This document shows, one piece after another, positions 42,904-53,357 of a DNA stretch of 64,000 bases (the stretch's first letter is position 1; each line of letters opens with the position of its first letter). A program made the translations under genes and the position numbers. The notes below the pieces were generated by a model. That model saw only the letters and a program-made list of their open reading frames with translations, did no database searches and was not told the DNA's origin. The stretch spans positions 233,318,376 to 233,382,375 of the forward strand of contig CM054062.1 in assembly GCA_028641055.1 (NCBI GenBank), written 5' to 3'. This DNA comes from Alopecurus myosuroides. Its lineage: Eukaryota > Streptophyta > Magnoliopsida > Poales > Poaceae.

Positions 42904-45840
42904 ATGGCCTCTCCGTCGTCCTCACCGGCCCGCGCCTCCATCGACGAACTTTTGGGCGACCTAGATCCACAGCTAGGGTCGCCCAAGCATGCCGGCGGCG
43001 AGCCGGAAAAGATCACGGCATCCACTGCGGACGGAGGAAGCACTTCCGTTGCCGCGGACGTCACAGCATCGAGCGCCACGATAACCCCGCCGTTTGCACC
43101 TGAAACGGCGGAGGAAAAAATCGAGCTCCTTGGCGAAAAACTCGCCGCCGCGAAGGCCGCCGCCGCCGCCGCCGCCGGAGCGGATGAGGAAGAGGAAACT
43201 GCAGGCAACTGGAGTGCCTGCAGTATTCCCCCGGCCCTCCTTCCAAACTTGGAGAAGGAGGGCTTGGTTCTTAAAAAGAAGTGGCGACTCCCGGAAGAGG
43301 AGACCGAACCCATGCCACAAGAGGGCGAAAGGGTGCTTCTTACCTCCCACCTTCTACGAGGTATGGGGCTCCCACCTTCCTCTTTCTTCCTCCAGGTTCT
43401 GTCACATTACAGCATCCAACCTCACAACCTTCCTCCTAATTCCATTCTGTACATGGCCAGCTTCCAGGCCTTGTTCGAAGGTTACCTAGGAATAGAGCCT
43501 AGGTTAGATTTTTGGCTGTATTGTTTTGGGGTCAAGCGTAACTCTTCGGAGGGCGCACTCCCAAATTGCGGGACCATTTCCTTTACTCTTCGGAGATTCC
43601 GAGAGGATTGGTTCCCCAAAATCAAAACCTCAGAATCCGTCAAATTTTGGACGGGTTCTTTTTTCTATCATCCCGACGTGCCTTTTCCTAAAAAGGCCGT
43701 CGGGGTTCCACCTTTTGTGAACTCCGCCGCCGTTCCCCAGGATAACTGGGTAACAGAAGCAGTCCAAGTTCTGCCGCCAGATCTGCTAAAGATCAAGCGG
43801 CGCATCGCCAAGCTCACCTCCATGGATCCGCCTCTAACCGGCATGGACACAGTTCTATGCTGGCTGACTAGGCGGATCCAGCCACTAGCCAACCACAGCG
43901 GCCGTTTCCTGTGTGAATACACGGGAGTCAACGATCCGATGCGGACATCCGCCAAGGATTGGCCCGCAAAGGAACTTAGGCGGCGCATCAACCAGTTGGT
44001 CGCATCGCGCGACCAATACACAGAGAGTCGGCCAATGTACACGGCCGAAAATCCGGTTCCCAAGGTAATTTTTCAGTCATTTGGGTAGAGTTCTATTTTA
44101 TCTCGGATTTCCTAGCTTCTGATTTTGGTTTTTGCTTGTTCGACAGTTCGAGGATCTTTCAGACTCGGACTTGGTGTCTGAGGCTGAGCTGGACGCGCTG
44201 CGCACCGCCGCTACAGGTGGACGCAAGCGCAAGAAGATAATTTCCTCGGATGAAATTATCGATCTTGACGGAATCCCCGTCACCACTTCCAGGTTATTTT
44301 CTTCTGGGTTTTTCTTTTATGGGATCTTTTTCATCCATCTTTGGTGTTTTAACCTTTTCCGGGTTTTTGTTTTTAGCCTGCCCCCCTCCAGCCTGAAGCC
44401 GAAGAAGCTGAAGAAACTCAAGGTTTCTTCCAGCCGAGGCAGCCAACCTTCTCCTGCCGTCGCCCCGGATACGCCAAGCACGAGGGCGAAAGAGCCTACT
44501 ACAGCCCCCACCACCAAGCCCCCGGAGCCCAGCCAGCCCATTGTGTCCGACCCGGACACGAGGGAAAGGGCGGCCCCAGAGGTGGAAAAATTAACTCGGA
44601 CTTTTGACGAGGAAATTCCCACCTTTGACAAGGATTTTAAAGCTATCAATGACGGCTTGGACGCAGCCGGAAATCTCTTCGCGGAATACACGAAAGAATT
44701 CAAAGAAAACTTAGCAGGTTTGCAGCGCATGAGCCAGGTATATAACTCTAGCCCCCAAGCATTAATTAAAATGCGTGCTTTTTGCTTTGATGCTTTTTGT
44801 ACTCATTCTTCTCCTTGCCATGTTTCAGCAAACCTCGGAAGCCATCAACAGGGAAGTTTTCCGGAAGCTTACCATCAAGAATAAAGAAGTTAGAAGTCTT
44901 CTCTCTATTCTTGAAGAAAGGGAAGCAGAGCTGGAATCAGCTAAACTCACATTGTCGGAAACACAAGGTGAACATTTTCCTTTTGAAATTTCCGATTCAA
45001 TCATTTGCTTAAGTTTTTTCCGAGAAGCTAACTAACTCAGATTTTTTCCTTGCTTTTCAGCTGCATTAGCTGAAGCTAAACAAGCAGCAGAAGATTCTGG
45101 CAATGCCGAAATTCTCCGCAAGGAGAATGTTGAGCTTCACAAGAACCTTGTGAAAGCTCAACAAGACTTGGAAGCCAGCAACCTGGCCCTTGGAGTTTCC
45201 AATTCCAAGGCTTCCGAGCAGGCGGAGAAGGACAAATCCACCATCCGGGATTTGACCGATGCTCTAAACCTTCGCCTGGAGGAAGTTTCCGAGATCGACA
45301 AGCTCATTGGTAAATTTCTAACTTATGTACCATTTTTCCATGTTTTACTTTCTCTGGTTTTCTGTCTAACCCTTTTGGGTGTTTTATTGGAAAAAACCAG
45401 GAGATACCCCAGATGGCACTCGGGCTGCAGGCATCCGAGCTTTCGGGGAAACATGGAATTCGATTAAGGCTGCTGGGACGCAGCTCATAGAGAAGTTCCT
45501 TCCCGATAAATCTGGGGAATACTCGGAGGTTGAAAAACTTCCGGGTGCCATCATGGCGGTGGCGGAGTCCAAGGAGTCCTTTCTCCGCTCCGCTGCACGG
45601 GGTGGTGCGCGTATGGCTCTAGGCCTTATGCGCATGCACTACCCTAGTGCCAAATCCTGGCGTGTGGCCACCGGTGTCCCTCAGGGATACACGGATGCGC
45701 AACGAAACACCATTTTTGGTGAAGTTAAGGGCCACGCCACCCAGATTGCCGCCATGGTAAATGTCTCCGTCCACTATCCAGAAGAGGAAGCTCCTCCAAT
45801 CCCCGATGAAGAAAGCAGCGAGGAGGAGTCGGATTCTTGA
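42904..45840 (+). CDS. Antisense 6-exon gene of element B (PF04195-like), intact
   Basis: Exons: 42904-44064, 44147-44292, 44377-44737, 44829-44967, 45061-45309, 45401-45840; introns all GT-AG with phases 0,2,0,1,1, joining into 831 codons without a stop. ATG context is GAAGATGG. After an Ala/Ser-rich, acidic start, residues ~120-200 match the N-terminal domain of the gene in A (QEGERVLLTSHLLRGMGLP, HNLPPNSILYMASFQALFE), resembling PF04195. Exon 2 is acidic with a GGRKRKK basic cluster; exon 3 is Pro/Thr-rich; exons 4-5 form a coiled coil (LLSILEEREAELESAKL); exon 6 has a conserved C-terminal domain and an acidic end (EESSEEESDS). Likely nuclear by inference. It is transcribed against pol. 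Its open frame contrasts with the broken pol of the same element. No known biochemical function. Confidence 0.85.
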
Positions 45841-46457
45841 AAGGTTACCTGGAACCTGGATAGAAAAAGTAGACAATAGGAGCATTACTGTTCTTTCATT
45901 TGTAATCCAAAATGTGATGCTTCTTTTGTATGAATGAAAATTCCGTCGTTTGCAGTTTAAACTATGAAATTACTTTGCAAGTTATTTTGGATTTTACCAT
46001 TCCTTTATCTTCTAAGTTCTCTGGTGTATATGCTTTAACTGTCCTTAGTGTTTGAAATGGCTCAAATAGCATTATAAATCGTTATGCCGAGTAACTGGGG
46101 ACGAACCAATCAGTTTTGAAACTCGGAAACATGAATCATGCTAAAGGCATTTTTACTAACTAGTTCCAGTAACCCAGCATACGCACAATCAGATAAGACT
46201 TAGAGAAACAAGGAAAGTTTTAAGTGAAACTTGGGCACGCAGGCAATTCAAGTTTCCTTTAGCCGTTAAAAGGCTGAAAAATCATTCAGTTATGTAACGC
46301 CGAGTACGCAAGCACAATTCGGGTTAACGTTGAGAAATTTGTAAGATCATTGGGAAATAGATGAGGCGAAAACACTTTGCACTTATAAGAAATATGGATG
46401 ACAGCATTCCGACAACTTTATTTCATGATCTCAAAAGATGTTTACATAAAAATTGAA
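45841..46457. other. Convergent gap between antisense gene and RT of B
   Basis: About 600 bp without ORF. AATGAAAA near 45933 could serve as a poly(A) signal for the antisense gene. RNase H and integrase, present at the equivalent place in A, have been lost. Confidence 0.5.
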
Positions 46458-47437
46458 CTAAGTACGGAAAGGTACATAACTTTCTATACGTTCCCAGGCT
46501 TCCGCAATCCACTTGACTTTGTCGAAATTTTTCAGCAGCTTGAAGAGTGGTAGGGTTTTATCCCCCAGCCGACTAATAAACCTGCTAACGGCTGCAGCGG
46601 AACCCGTCAATCTTTGGACATCTTTTACACATGTAGGCTTTGAGATATTCAAGATTGCCTTGATCTTTTCCGGGTTAACTTCTATTCCTCTGTGAGAAAC
46701 GATGAAACCCAGAAGTTTTCCTGAGGGAACCCCGAATACGCACTTAGATGGATTCAACTTCATCTTGTAAGTACGCAAGTTTTCGAAGGTTTCTTGCAAA
46801 TCCTCAAGGAGTGTATCTTTTTCCTTGGTTACGACAGCGATATCGTCCACGTAAACATGGACGTTTCTGCCAATTTGACTATGCAAACAGCGTTGCATGC
46901 AACGCTGGTAGGTTGCACCTGCGTTCTTCAGGCCAAAAGGCATGGTTACGTAATAGTACGTCCCATACGGGTTATAAAAGAAGTCTTGATTTGATCTTCC
47001 TTTTTCATGCGTATTTGGTGGTACCCGGAGTATGCATCCAAAAAGCATAAAAGCTCAGAGCCTGCAGTGGCGTCTATTATTTGATCGATTCGCGGCAACG
47101 CAAACCTATCTTTCGGACACAACTTGTTCAATCCTGTGTAATCTATACACATTCTAAGAGCAGTGGTGTCTTTCTTTGGCACTAATACCGGATTTTCGGA
47201 CCAATCAGTATGGATTACTTCCTTGATAAAATCCGCTGCTAAAAGCCGGATAATTTCCTTGCCAATAGCCTTCCGTCTTCTTCCGTCAAATCGACGGAGA
47301 CCTTGTTTGACGGGTTTTGATCCGGGAATAACCTTGAGTTGGTGCTCAGCAAGTTCCCTGGGTACGCCTGGCATGTCAGCTGGACACCAGGCGAAAATAT
47401 CCCAGTTCTCACGGAGGAACTTGATGAGCTCGCCTTC
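46458..47437 (-). pseudogene. RT of element B, frameshifted and truncated
   Basis: Begins in frame after the UAG at 47440-47438 with EGELIKFLRENWDIFAW, then MCIDYTGLNKLCPKDRF and LPRIDQIIDATAGSELLC. One base is missing around 46969-46971, where the first frame runs into RMGRTIT. The second frame continues YGTYYYVTMPFGLKNAGAT, YVDDIAVVTKEKD and LNPSKCVFGVPSGKLLGF. It stops after FDKVKWIAEAW at 46458, before RNase H. The polymerase motif YVDD is present but the gene cannot make an active enzyme. Confidence 0.88.
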
Positions 47438-47440
47438 CTA
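47438..47440 (-). promoter_or_regulatory. In-frame UAG between protease and RT of B (putative readthrough stop)
   Basis: Protease ends GTGMTDK, then TAG, then GAA GGC GAG CTC ATC in frame with RT. Position, codon and following bases match element A (19417-19415). Confidence 0.7.
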
Positions 47441-50400
47441 TTTGTCGGTCATCCCAGTCCCTACTACGACAAATTTTGTCGGATCTTTGGGATCTAGGAT
47501 TACCTGTCTTGTATTCTCGGACGCCTTGAAGCTATCTGTTGGCTTCCGAGTTTCTTTTCCTGCCGGCATTTCTTTCGGCGATACCTCCTTGGCTACTTCC
47601 TTCAGTTCCTCCCTTGCTATGACTCTCTGAGCGCAAAGGGCGTTTTCTTTCTCCAACTCGTTTGCCAGCTTGAAATCACCGGCAATGGTGATTACTCCTC
47701 CTTTGGGTCCTGGCATCTTCAGCTTGTTGTAGATATAGCAAGATCTTGCCATAAATTTGGCGAAAGCCGGACGTCCGAGTATTGCGTGATACACGCTTTC
47801 GAACGGCACTACTTCGAAGGATACTTTTTCCTGCCGGAAGTGATCTTTATCTCCGAAGGTGACATCTAGGGAAATTTCTCCTAGGGATCGTGCTTGCCTG
47901 CCAGGAACAATGCCGTGGAAGCGTATATTGCTGTAGTTGAGCTGGGACTCGGAGATCTTCAAGTGCTTTAGTGTATCCAGGTACATTATGTTGATGCTGG
48001 ATCCTCCGTCCATCAGCACTCTTCTTAGCCTAGTGTTTTGAACAATAGGGCTTACAACAAGAGCTTGTGTGCCGGGTTCAGGGATATTTCCGGGATGATC
48101 TGACTGATCCCAGGTTATCGGAGTGTTGGAGTACTTCAAGAATTTCGGGGTCGCAGGAACAACCGCGTTTATTTCTCGAAGTGTTCTTTTGGCCACCTTT
48201 GCTGACGGGGTTGCCAGGAAAGTTAGCATTGCTTCTCCGTCAACTCTCGGAAATTTGGGTTCGCCTTTTCGCTGCTGTTCCTGGATTTTGTCATCAGTGT
48301 CCGATTCACTGTCTTCTTTTTCAGCTTCTGGCTTTTGTTTGGCAGGTTTCCTCTTGGAACCCTTCCCTTTATTTCCGGATCCTGCATTGCCTTTCATATG
48401 CTTGTTTAGCCGGCATTGCGCGTTTGTGTGGGTTGGTTTCCCAAACTGAGAGTGGTGGACGCAGGGTTCCGACTTAATTCTCTCCCATTCTTCGGGAGTG
48501 TAATTGATTGGATCTGGACTGCGGCCTTTCCACTTGTTCACCTTTTCTCCTCCAAAGGCTATGTTAACCTCCTTGGGCTTTGTTGTTGACTCCGGAGTTC
48601 CTTTTTTATCAGAACGAGGTGTTTTCTTGGCCAGTATCAGTGACTCAATATTGCCTCCTCTTGCTCTGATATCGTCTTCGGCTGCAGCATGCTCATTAGC
48701 GGTTGTAAGCATAGATCCGAGATCTTTGTGCTTTTTAGAACCAACCATGAACGGTACAAGTCCGGGTTTTAGGCCATTGACGAAAGCATGCATTGCTTGT
48801 ACGTCAGTTACTCCAGAGCAACTATTCTTCATCGCAGTCCATCTGGAGATGAAATCCACGTATGGTTCGTCTTCAAATTGGGTGCAACGGTTCAGCTGGT
48901 TTATGCTATTTGGACGTTTGTATGTTCCCCGAAAATGCTGAGTAAATACTCTCGCCATATCATCCCAACTGTCGACAGTTCTTGATGGTAAACCATTGAT
49001 CCAATCTCTGGCTCCGTCTAGGAACATTAGGGGAAGAAACTTGACAGCTTCCAGGTCTGTCCCGTTGTTGATTTGGACGGTTGTGTAATAATCTGAGAGC
49101 CAGGTATCCGGGTTTGTACTGCCGGTATACTTTTGGTAGGTTGGACCAACTTTGGCGAAGCCAGAATGCAGGGTTATCCTTCGGATCCTGTCAGTAAAAC
49201 ACTTAGGACCAAAGTATAGATCATCCTTTTCTGCTCTATCAATATGTGCAGAATATCTCCCGGCTGAATGGACAGAAGGGGATCTGCTCCTTTCTTTTCC
49301 ATTGTTGCGCGGACGCGCTTTTCCGGGGTTATCTCTATCTCTTCCGTTGTCACGCCCCCTGGGATTAGGTGGACTCCTGCTCCTGTACCTTTCCTTATCT
49401 TTAGGCGGTGTCCGAGATCTTTCACGTCTGTGAGGTGTATCATATCTTCCAGCTTTTTCAGCTGGGTTTCTCGGAGGTGGCATTATTTTGCCGTCATTCC
49501 GGTGTTTGTCTTCCCGATCGTGTGGTTTATATCCATCTTTCGGGAGATGAGGTCCGGTTCTAGACGCTGCGTCCCGGTTGTCGGGGTTTTTCTTGTCTTT
49601 TCTCGGATCCTCTTTTTTATCCGAATCTCCGGGTTCTTCCGGTCCAGGTGCTCCAGCAGCGCAAGTAACCGTTTTGCAGAGGGCGGAATTATCATGCAGC
49701 CTCCCTGACCGCTCTTGGCCTCGCTGTTGCTGCTGTAATGCTTTTCCTAGGAAAGCATACACCCCTTGGAGTTTTTCCCCGTTGGAGTACAGATCATTGT
49801 TTAGGATGGCGAACGCTGCTTCCGCGTTTTCCGCTGCGGTTTTGTATATTGGTTCGCCCTTGGCATCTTTGCCGTTTAACTGCTTTTGCCAAGATGGGTT
49901 ATAGAACCTTTCTTTCGGCGGCAGTTCTTCCGGTTTTGCAATTCCGGGTAACCTAGTAGGTTTTAAGGCAGATCTATGCTTTCTCTCGTACTCCTCTATT
50001 TCTTCCTTCATGACTTTGATGTCATTATGGGTTTGTTGGAGATGTTGCCGAGATCTAAGCAGTTGTTGCTGTTGCCGTTGGAAAGCTTGTCTCCTGGCTT
50101 CCAGCATCTCAGGGGGTTCATTGGGTCCCACTGGAGTTTGTAATAGCTCTTGCTCTTCCAGTTCTGTCATTGGCGGAGCAGTTATTTCCTTAGATTTCTT
50201 TTCCGCGGGCTTTGTGCCACTAATATCTCCAACTTCCAGGTTTTCATCAGCGAGATCAGCTGACTTTTTCTTCCGGAGTTTGTACTGGAGTTTTTTAGAA
50301 GCACGGTGCTTTTTCTTGGAAGAAGGAGGTTTTTTGACAGGTTCATCTTCTGTCATCTCCTTGACATTAGGGAATATCGGAGAAGTTTCTCCGTCTTCTC

Positions 50401-50878
50401 TCTCTTCCACTGGCGGAGGAGTTTTAGGGCTTTCCTGGCTATCGGCACCCGTTGTATCAGCTGGTTTTGTCATTAGCACTTCATGGAATCCCTCTTGAAA
50501 GGACTTAACTTTTCTTACGAAGGCATCATCGTCTTCGTCTTCGGAGTCGAAATTATCCGATCCGGTTTCCGACTCCAATCTCGCCTCAATGGCGGCAAGC
50601 ACGGACTCTGCTTCCGAGTTCATCGTCTGGTTGACGGATGTCGGATCTTCCGTCTCTGTGACGGGTATTGGTTCTTCTGTCTCTATGACGGGTAGGTTGT
50701 TATCCGCCTCTTGCACGGGATTTCCGTCATCCGTGTTTTCAGCGATTTCGGATTGCACCATGCCGATAAAGTGGGTATCACTGTTTTGTCGGCGATCTGA
50801 GCAAAATCCGGCATCATAGTCGTCTTCGACTGGGTATAGGGCGGGTGGGATAAATTTGCTTCCACCGCAAAACCCCAT
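47438..50878 (-). CDS. Gag-protease of element B
   Basis: Single frame of about 1,146 residues from the first ATG after the PBS (50878; MGFCGGSKFIPP); the frame is open upstream to 51067 only from non-ATG codons. N-terminal part acidic and coiled-coil-rich (LEARRQAFQRQQQQLLRS); an Arg/Ser/Asp-rich region follows (HRRERSRTPPKDKERYRSRS). Gag domain: ARDWINGLPSRTVDSWDD, TQHFRGTYKRPNSINQLN. A CX2HX7HX4C motif (CVHHSQFGKPTHTNAQC) parallels A. Protease: VLMDGGSSINIMYLDTL with D-G-G-S at the catalytic site, FHGIVPGRQARSLG, HAILGRPAFAKFMA. Gag and protease are fused in one frame, unlike A. The frame is intact up to the UAG, so B could still supply particles. Confidence 0.92.
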   Translation of the reverse strand: MGFCGGSKFIPPALYPVEDDYDAGFCSDRRQNSDTHFIGMVQSEIAENTDDGNPVQEADNNLPVIETEEPIPVTETEDPTSVNQTMNSEAESVLAAIEARLESETGSDNFDSEDEDDDAFVRKVKSFQEGFHEVLMTKPADTTGADSQESPKTPPPVEEREDGETSPIFPNVKEMTEDEPVKKPPSSKKKHRASKKLQYKLRKKKSADLADENLEVGDISGTKPAEKKSKEITAPPMTELEEQELLQTPVGPNEPPEMLEARRQAFQRQQQQLLRSRQHLQQTHNDIKVMKEEIEEYERKHRSALKPTRLPGIAKPEELPPKERFYNPSWQKQLNGKDAKGEPIYKTAAENAEAAFAILNNDLYSNGEKLQGVYAFLGKALQQQQRGQERSGRLHDNSALCKTVTCAAGAPGPEEPGDSDKKEDPRKDKKNPDNRDAASRTGPHLPKDGYKPHDREDKHRNDGKIMPPPRNPAEKAGRYDTPHRRERSRTPPKDKERYRSRSPPNPRGRDNGRDRDNPGKARPRNNGKERSRSPSVHSAGRYSAHIDRAEKDDLYFGPKCFTDRIRRITLHSGFAKVGPTYQKYTGSTNPDTWLSDYYTTVQINNGTDLEAVKFLPLMFLDGARDWINGLPSRTVDSWDDMARVFTQHFRGTYKRPNSINQLNRCTQFEDEPYVDFISRWTAMKNSCSGVTDVQAMHAFVNGLKPGLVPFMVGSKKHKDLGSMLTTANEHAAAEDDIRARGGNIESLILAKKTPRSDKKGTPESTTKPKEVNIAFGGEKVNKWKGRSPDPINYTPEEWERIKSEPCVHHSQFGKPTHTNAQCRLNKHMKGNAGSGNKGKGSKRKPAKQKPEAEKEDSESDTDDKIQEQQRKGEPKFPRVDGEAMLTFLATPSAKVAKRTLREINAVVPATPKFLKYSNTPITWDQSDHPGNIPEPGTQALVVSPIVQNTRLRRVLMDGGSSINIMYLDTLKHLKISESQLNYSNIRFHGIVPGRQARSLGEISLDVTFGDKDHFRQEKVSFEVVPFESVYHAILGRPAFAKFMARSCYIYNKLKMPGPKGGVITIAGDFKLANELEKENALCAQRVIAREELKEVAKEVSPKEMPAGKETRKPTDSFKASENTRQVILDPKDPTKFVVVGTGMTDK

Positions 50879-51081
50879 TGCCTCTGCAGTTAGTCCGATA
50901 AAGATGTTAGCAGATCCAATCGGTAACACGCAGGCACTTACCAGGTGGTTTTGCGCCGGTATGTAGGATCCGTTGTCGAGGAAGCGCCCGACGTCGTCGT
51001 CGAATTCCAAGCTTCCGACAGTGATCGATCTTCCAATTCCGCCGAGTATCCCAGATCGGAATTTCACGCCTTACGTCGTTT

Positions 51082-51099
51082 GCCCCACGGTGGGCGCCA
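51082..51099 (-). other. Primer-binding site of element B
   Basis: TGGCGCCCACCGTGGGGC on the minus strand, two bases inside the 5' LTR, identical to A in sequence and spacing although the LTRs differ. Confidence 0.82.
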
Positions 51100-51101
51100 A
51101 C

Positions 51102-51667
51102 TGTCGAGACATCGTAGTAGTTTTCATAGACTGGGGTGCCATGAGACTACGGTAGAGACGTGGGGTAACGGGATAGCGTAGTAACACGGAACACGGGATT
51201 TTACCCAGGTTCGGTACGTCGCGACAGTACGGCGTACCTACTCCTGCACTTCTCACTAATTGGGACTAAAGCCCGTATAACAGGGTTACAGTGTGAGGGA
51301 ATAGATCTAGCTACTCGACGAGGATGAACTTCTCGGCGAGTTGCGTCGAGCTTAAGCTAGTGAAACTTGAACCTAGAACCTTATGTAATCTATCTCCCGT
51401 CCGGCTTTATATAATAGCCGGATTAGGGCTTACAGACAAGAAACCTAGAAGACTACGTTTAACTTGTAACTTGGAAAGTAAGGAATCCATCTTCTCCTCC
51501 AAGCCAGATCACGTGGGCCGTGATCCGGGTTCTTCTAGAATCCGGCTTCTGCGCGTCGGACTACTGGGCCGCCCAATGGACCTAAGCCCATTACCATGTA
51601 GGCCACCCTGGTAGTCCGGCTCTTTTGTCTACCATCTTCTATACCCCTATTCAGTATATATCCGACA
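51102..51667 (-). repeat. 5' LTR of element B
   Basis: 566 bp, differing from the left LTR by one deleted base (ACAGACAAG versus ACAGAACAAG) and one substitution that I could see. Confidence 0.94.
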
Positions 51668-51815
51668 ACGAGAAAACGATATACGGACCTCGGGGGATCC
51701 GGGGGATTATATAGAGAAAAGTTTCATAACGAAAGGAAAGTCCAGGTCTAAAACAAGTCAGAGAGGGGCTCTGGGGCGCCCACACCATAGGCTGGCGCAG
51801 CCAGGGGTGGGCCCG
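51668..51815 (-). other. Element E, 5' leader segment
   Basis: Resumption of E after B, beginning with the duplicated ACGAG. GC-rich leader sequence without ORF, cut at 51815 by the 5' LTR of C. The 5' LTR of E must lie beyond the window or be lost. Confidence 0.55.
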
Positions 51816-53220
51816 TGATACGTCATAAACGTATACCAAATTTCTGATGTTCCATGTTGTTTTCATGTTGTTTCCCACATGTTTTCCTTACACTTTATGT
51901 CAATTTTACACGTTTTCCGGGACTAACCTATTAACAAGATGCCACAGAGCCAGTTCCCTATTTTCTGTTGTTTTTAGTTTCAAAAAAGTTGTTCTGAAAA
52001 TATTCTCAGAATTGGAAAATTTGAAAGAGAGAAGTCCTAAAAGTCCCGGAAGCTTCCAGAAGTCTCGAAGAGCCCCGGAGGGGGGCCACAGGGTGGCCAC
52101 ACCATGGGGTGGCGTGGGTCCCCCTGGTCGCGCCACCTAGGGGCATGGTCCCCCTGGCCACCCCCCGCATCGCCCTTTCGCCCATATATACTCCCGATGC
52201 ATAAACCCTAGGGGAATTGACCTTTTCCGCAAAATACATCTGTAGCTCTGCCGCCGCCGCCGACAAGTTTCGGGGGACAAATCTCTATTCTGGCACCCTG
52301 CCGGGATGGGGAAGTGCCCCCGGAAGCCATCTCCTTCGACTCCACCGCCATCTCCATCGTCGTTGTTGTCTCCTATGATGAGGAGGGAGTAGTTTTCCCC
52401 CGGGGCTGAGGTCTCTACCGGTAGCTATGCGGGTCATCTCTCTCTCCCATGGTGTGATCTTTATGTGATCACGAGCTTTGTAATCTAGTTGAATATGTAG
52501 ATTGATCTTCATCTGTTATGCTACTCAAGTGGTTTTGTTATCTCCGTAAACACTTTGATCACGGGGTAAAGGTGACAGTGTGTGCTCCGTGTGGTTTAGC
52601 CTGATATTTATATCTTGTGCTGGAAGATGAACCTATGAAATTGTGGCGTTTGTTTAGTACTAATTTATGGCGCTCGTAGTGACATTGGGTTGCCCTAGAG
52701 AGGGAATATAGACTTGAGGAGTGTTGTTAAAGCCCTACGCGATGATTAGTGTTCATTATTCGATCGGAGAGTGGTTCGGAGTAGCATAGTGAAGAGATGA
52801 CATTTATGCATTCAATTATGTGATCATTGTTGAGAGTGTCCACTAGTGAAAGAAGGAGCCCTAGGCCTTATTTCCAAGCACTGAAACACCATTTTCCGCC
52901 TGTTCTGCTGCATGTCTGTTTGCTGCCATTTTTATTTCAGATTGTTATTATCGCTTATTATTATCCATATTACTTGCTACTCTCTCTTCTCCGAACTAGT
53001 GCACCTATATACCTGACAACTATATTGGGTGTGTTGGGACACAAGAGACTTCTTGTATCTTGATTGCAGGGTTGCTTGAGAGGGATATCTTTGACCTCTA
53101 CCTCACTGAGTTCGATATACCTTGGGTGATCCACTTAAGGGAAGCTTGCTGCTGTTTTACAAACCTCTGCACTTGGAGGCCCAACACTGTCTACAAGAAT
53201 AGAAGCGTACGTAGACATCA
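51816..53220 (+). mobile_element. 5' LTR of non-autonomous element C
   Basis: 1,405 bp from TGATACGTCATAAACG to GTAGACATCA, matching the copy starting at 56821 over its length up to the point where D interrupts that copy. A PBS follows 10 bases inside. Confidence 0.88.
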
Positions 53221-53230
53221 AGCTCTTTTC

Positions 53231-53247
53231 TAGCGCCGTTGCCGGGG
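53231..53247 (+). other. Primer-binding site of element C (tRNA-Asp)
   Basis: TAGCGCCGTTGCCGGGG; with one mismatch it is complementary to the 3' end of plant tRNA-Asp (CCCCGGCAACGGCGCCA), a common primer of grass gypsy elements. Confidence 0.8.
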
Positions 53248-53357
53248 AGGTAAGGTAAAAGGTACTCACATCCTCTGTGAGTGCTCGAAGTTATTTCCTT
53301 TAGATTCTGCAATTAAATATTTTTGTTTCTTGTTTTTATTTTCACTAGTTAGGCTTA

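Larger units (their letters stand above)
41800..51667 (-). mobile_element. Element B: Tat-like gypsy derivative with intact antisense gene
   Basis: 9,868 bp with LTRs of 567 and 566 bp (TGTCGAGACA...TCCGACA), target duplication ACGAG (41795-41799, 51668-51672), the same PBS as A and gag-PR on the minus strand. RT is frameshifted, and the frame ends where RNase H should begin; RNase H, aRNH and integrase are absent. A six-exon gene on the plus strand lies between pol and the 3' LTR. LTR differences seen by eye: one substitution (AAGCTTGTG versus AAGCTAGTG) and one deleted base, so the insertion is young. It must have used enzymes from another element. Confidence 0.93.

Noticed and set aside
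46965..46975. Programmed frameshift in the RT of B
   Set aside because: It lies inside the conserved RT fold (between TSFI and YGTYYYV) and is explained by loss of one base in a C run.
48067..48477. Plus-strand frames opposite gag-PR of B (also 48504-48941, 49268-49708, 50010-50498)
   Set aside because: Complementary shadows of the long gag-PR frame; no promoter, splice or domain support.
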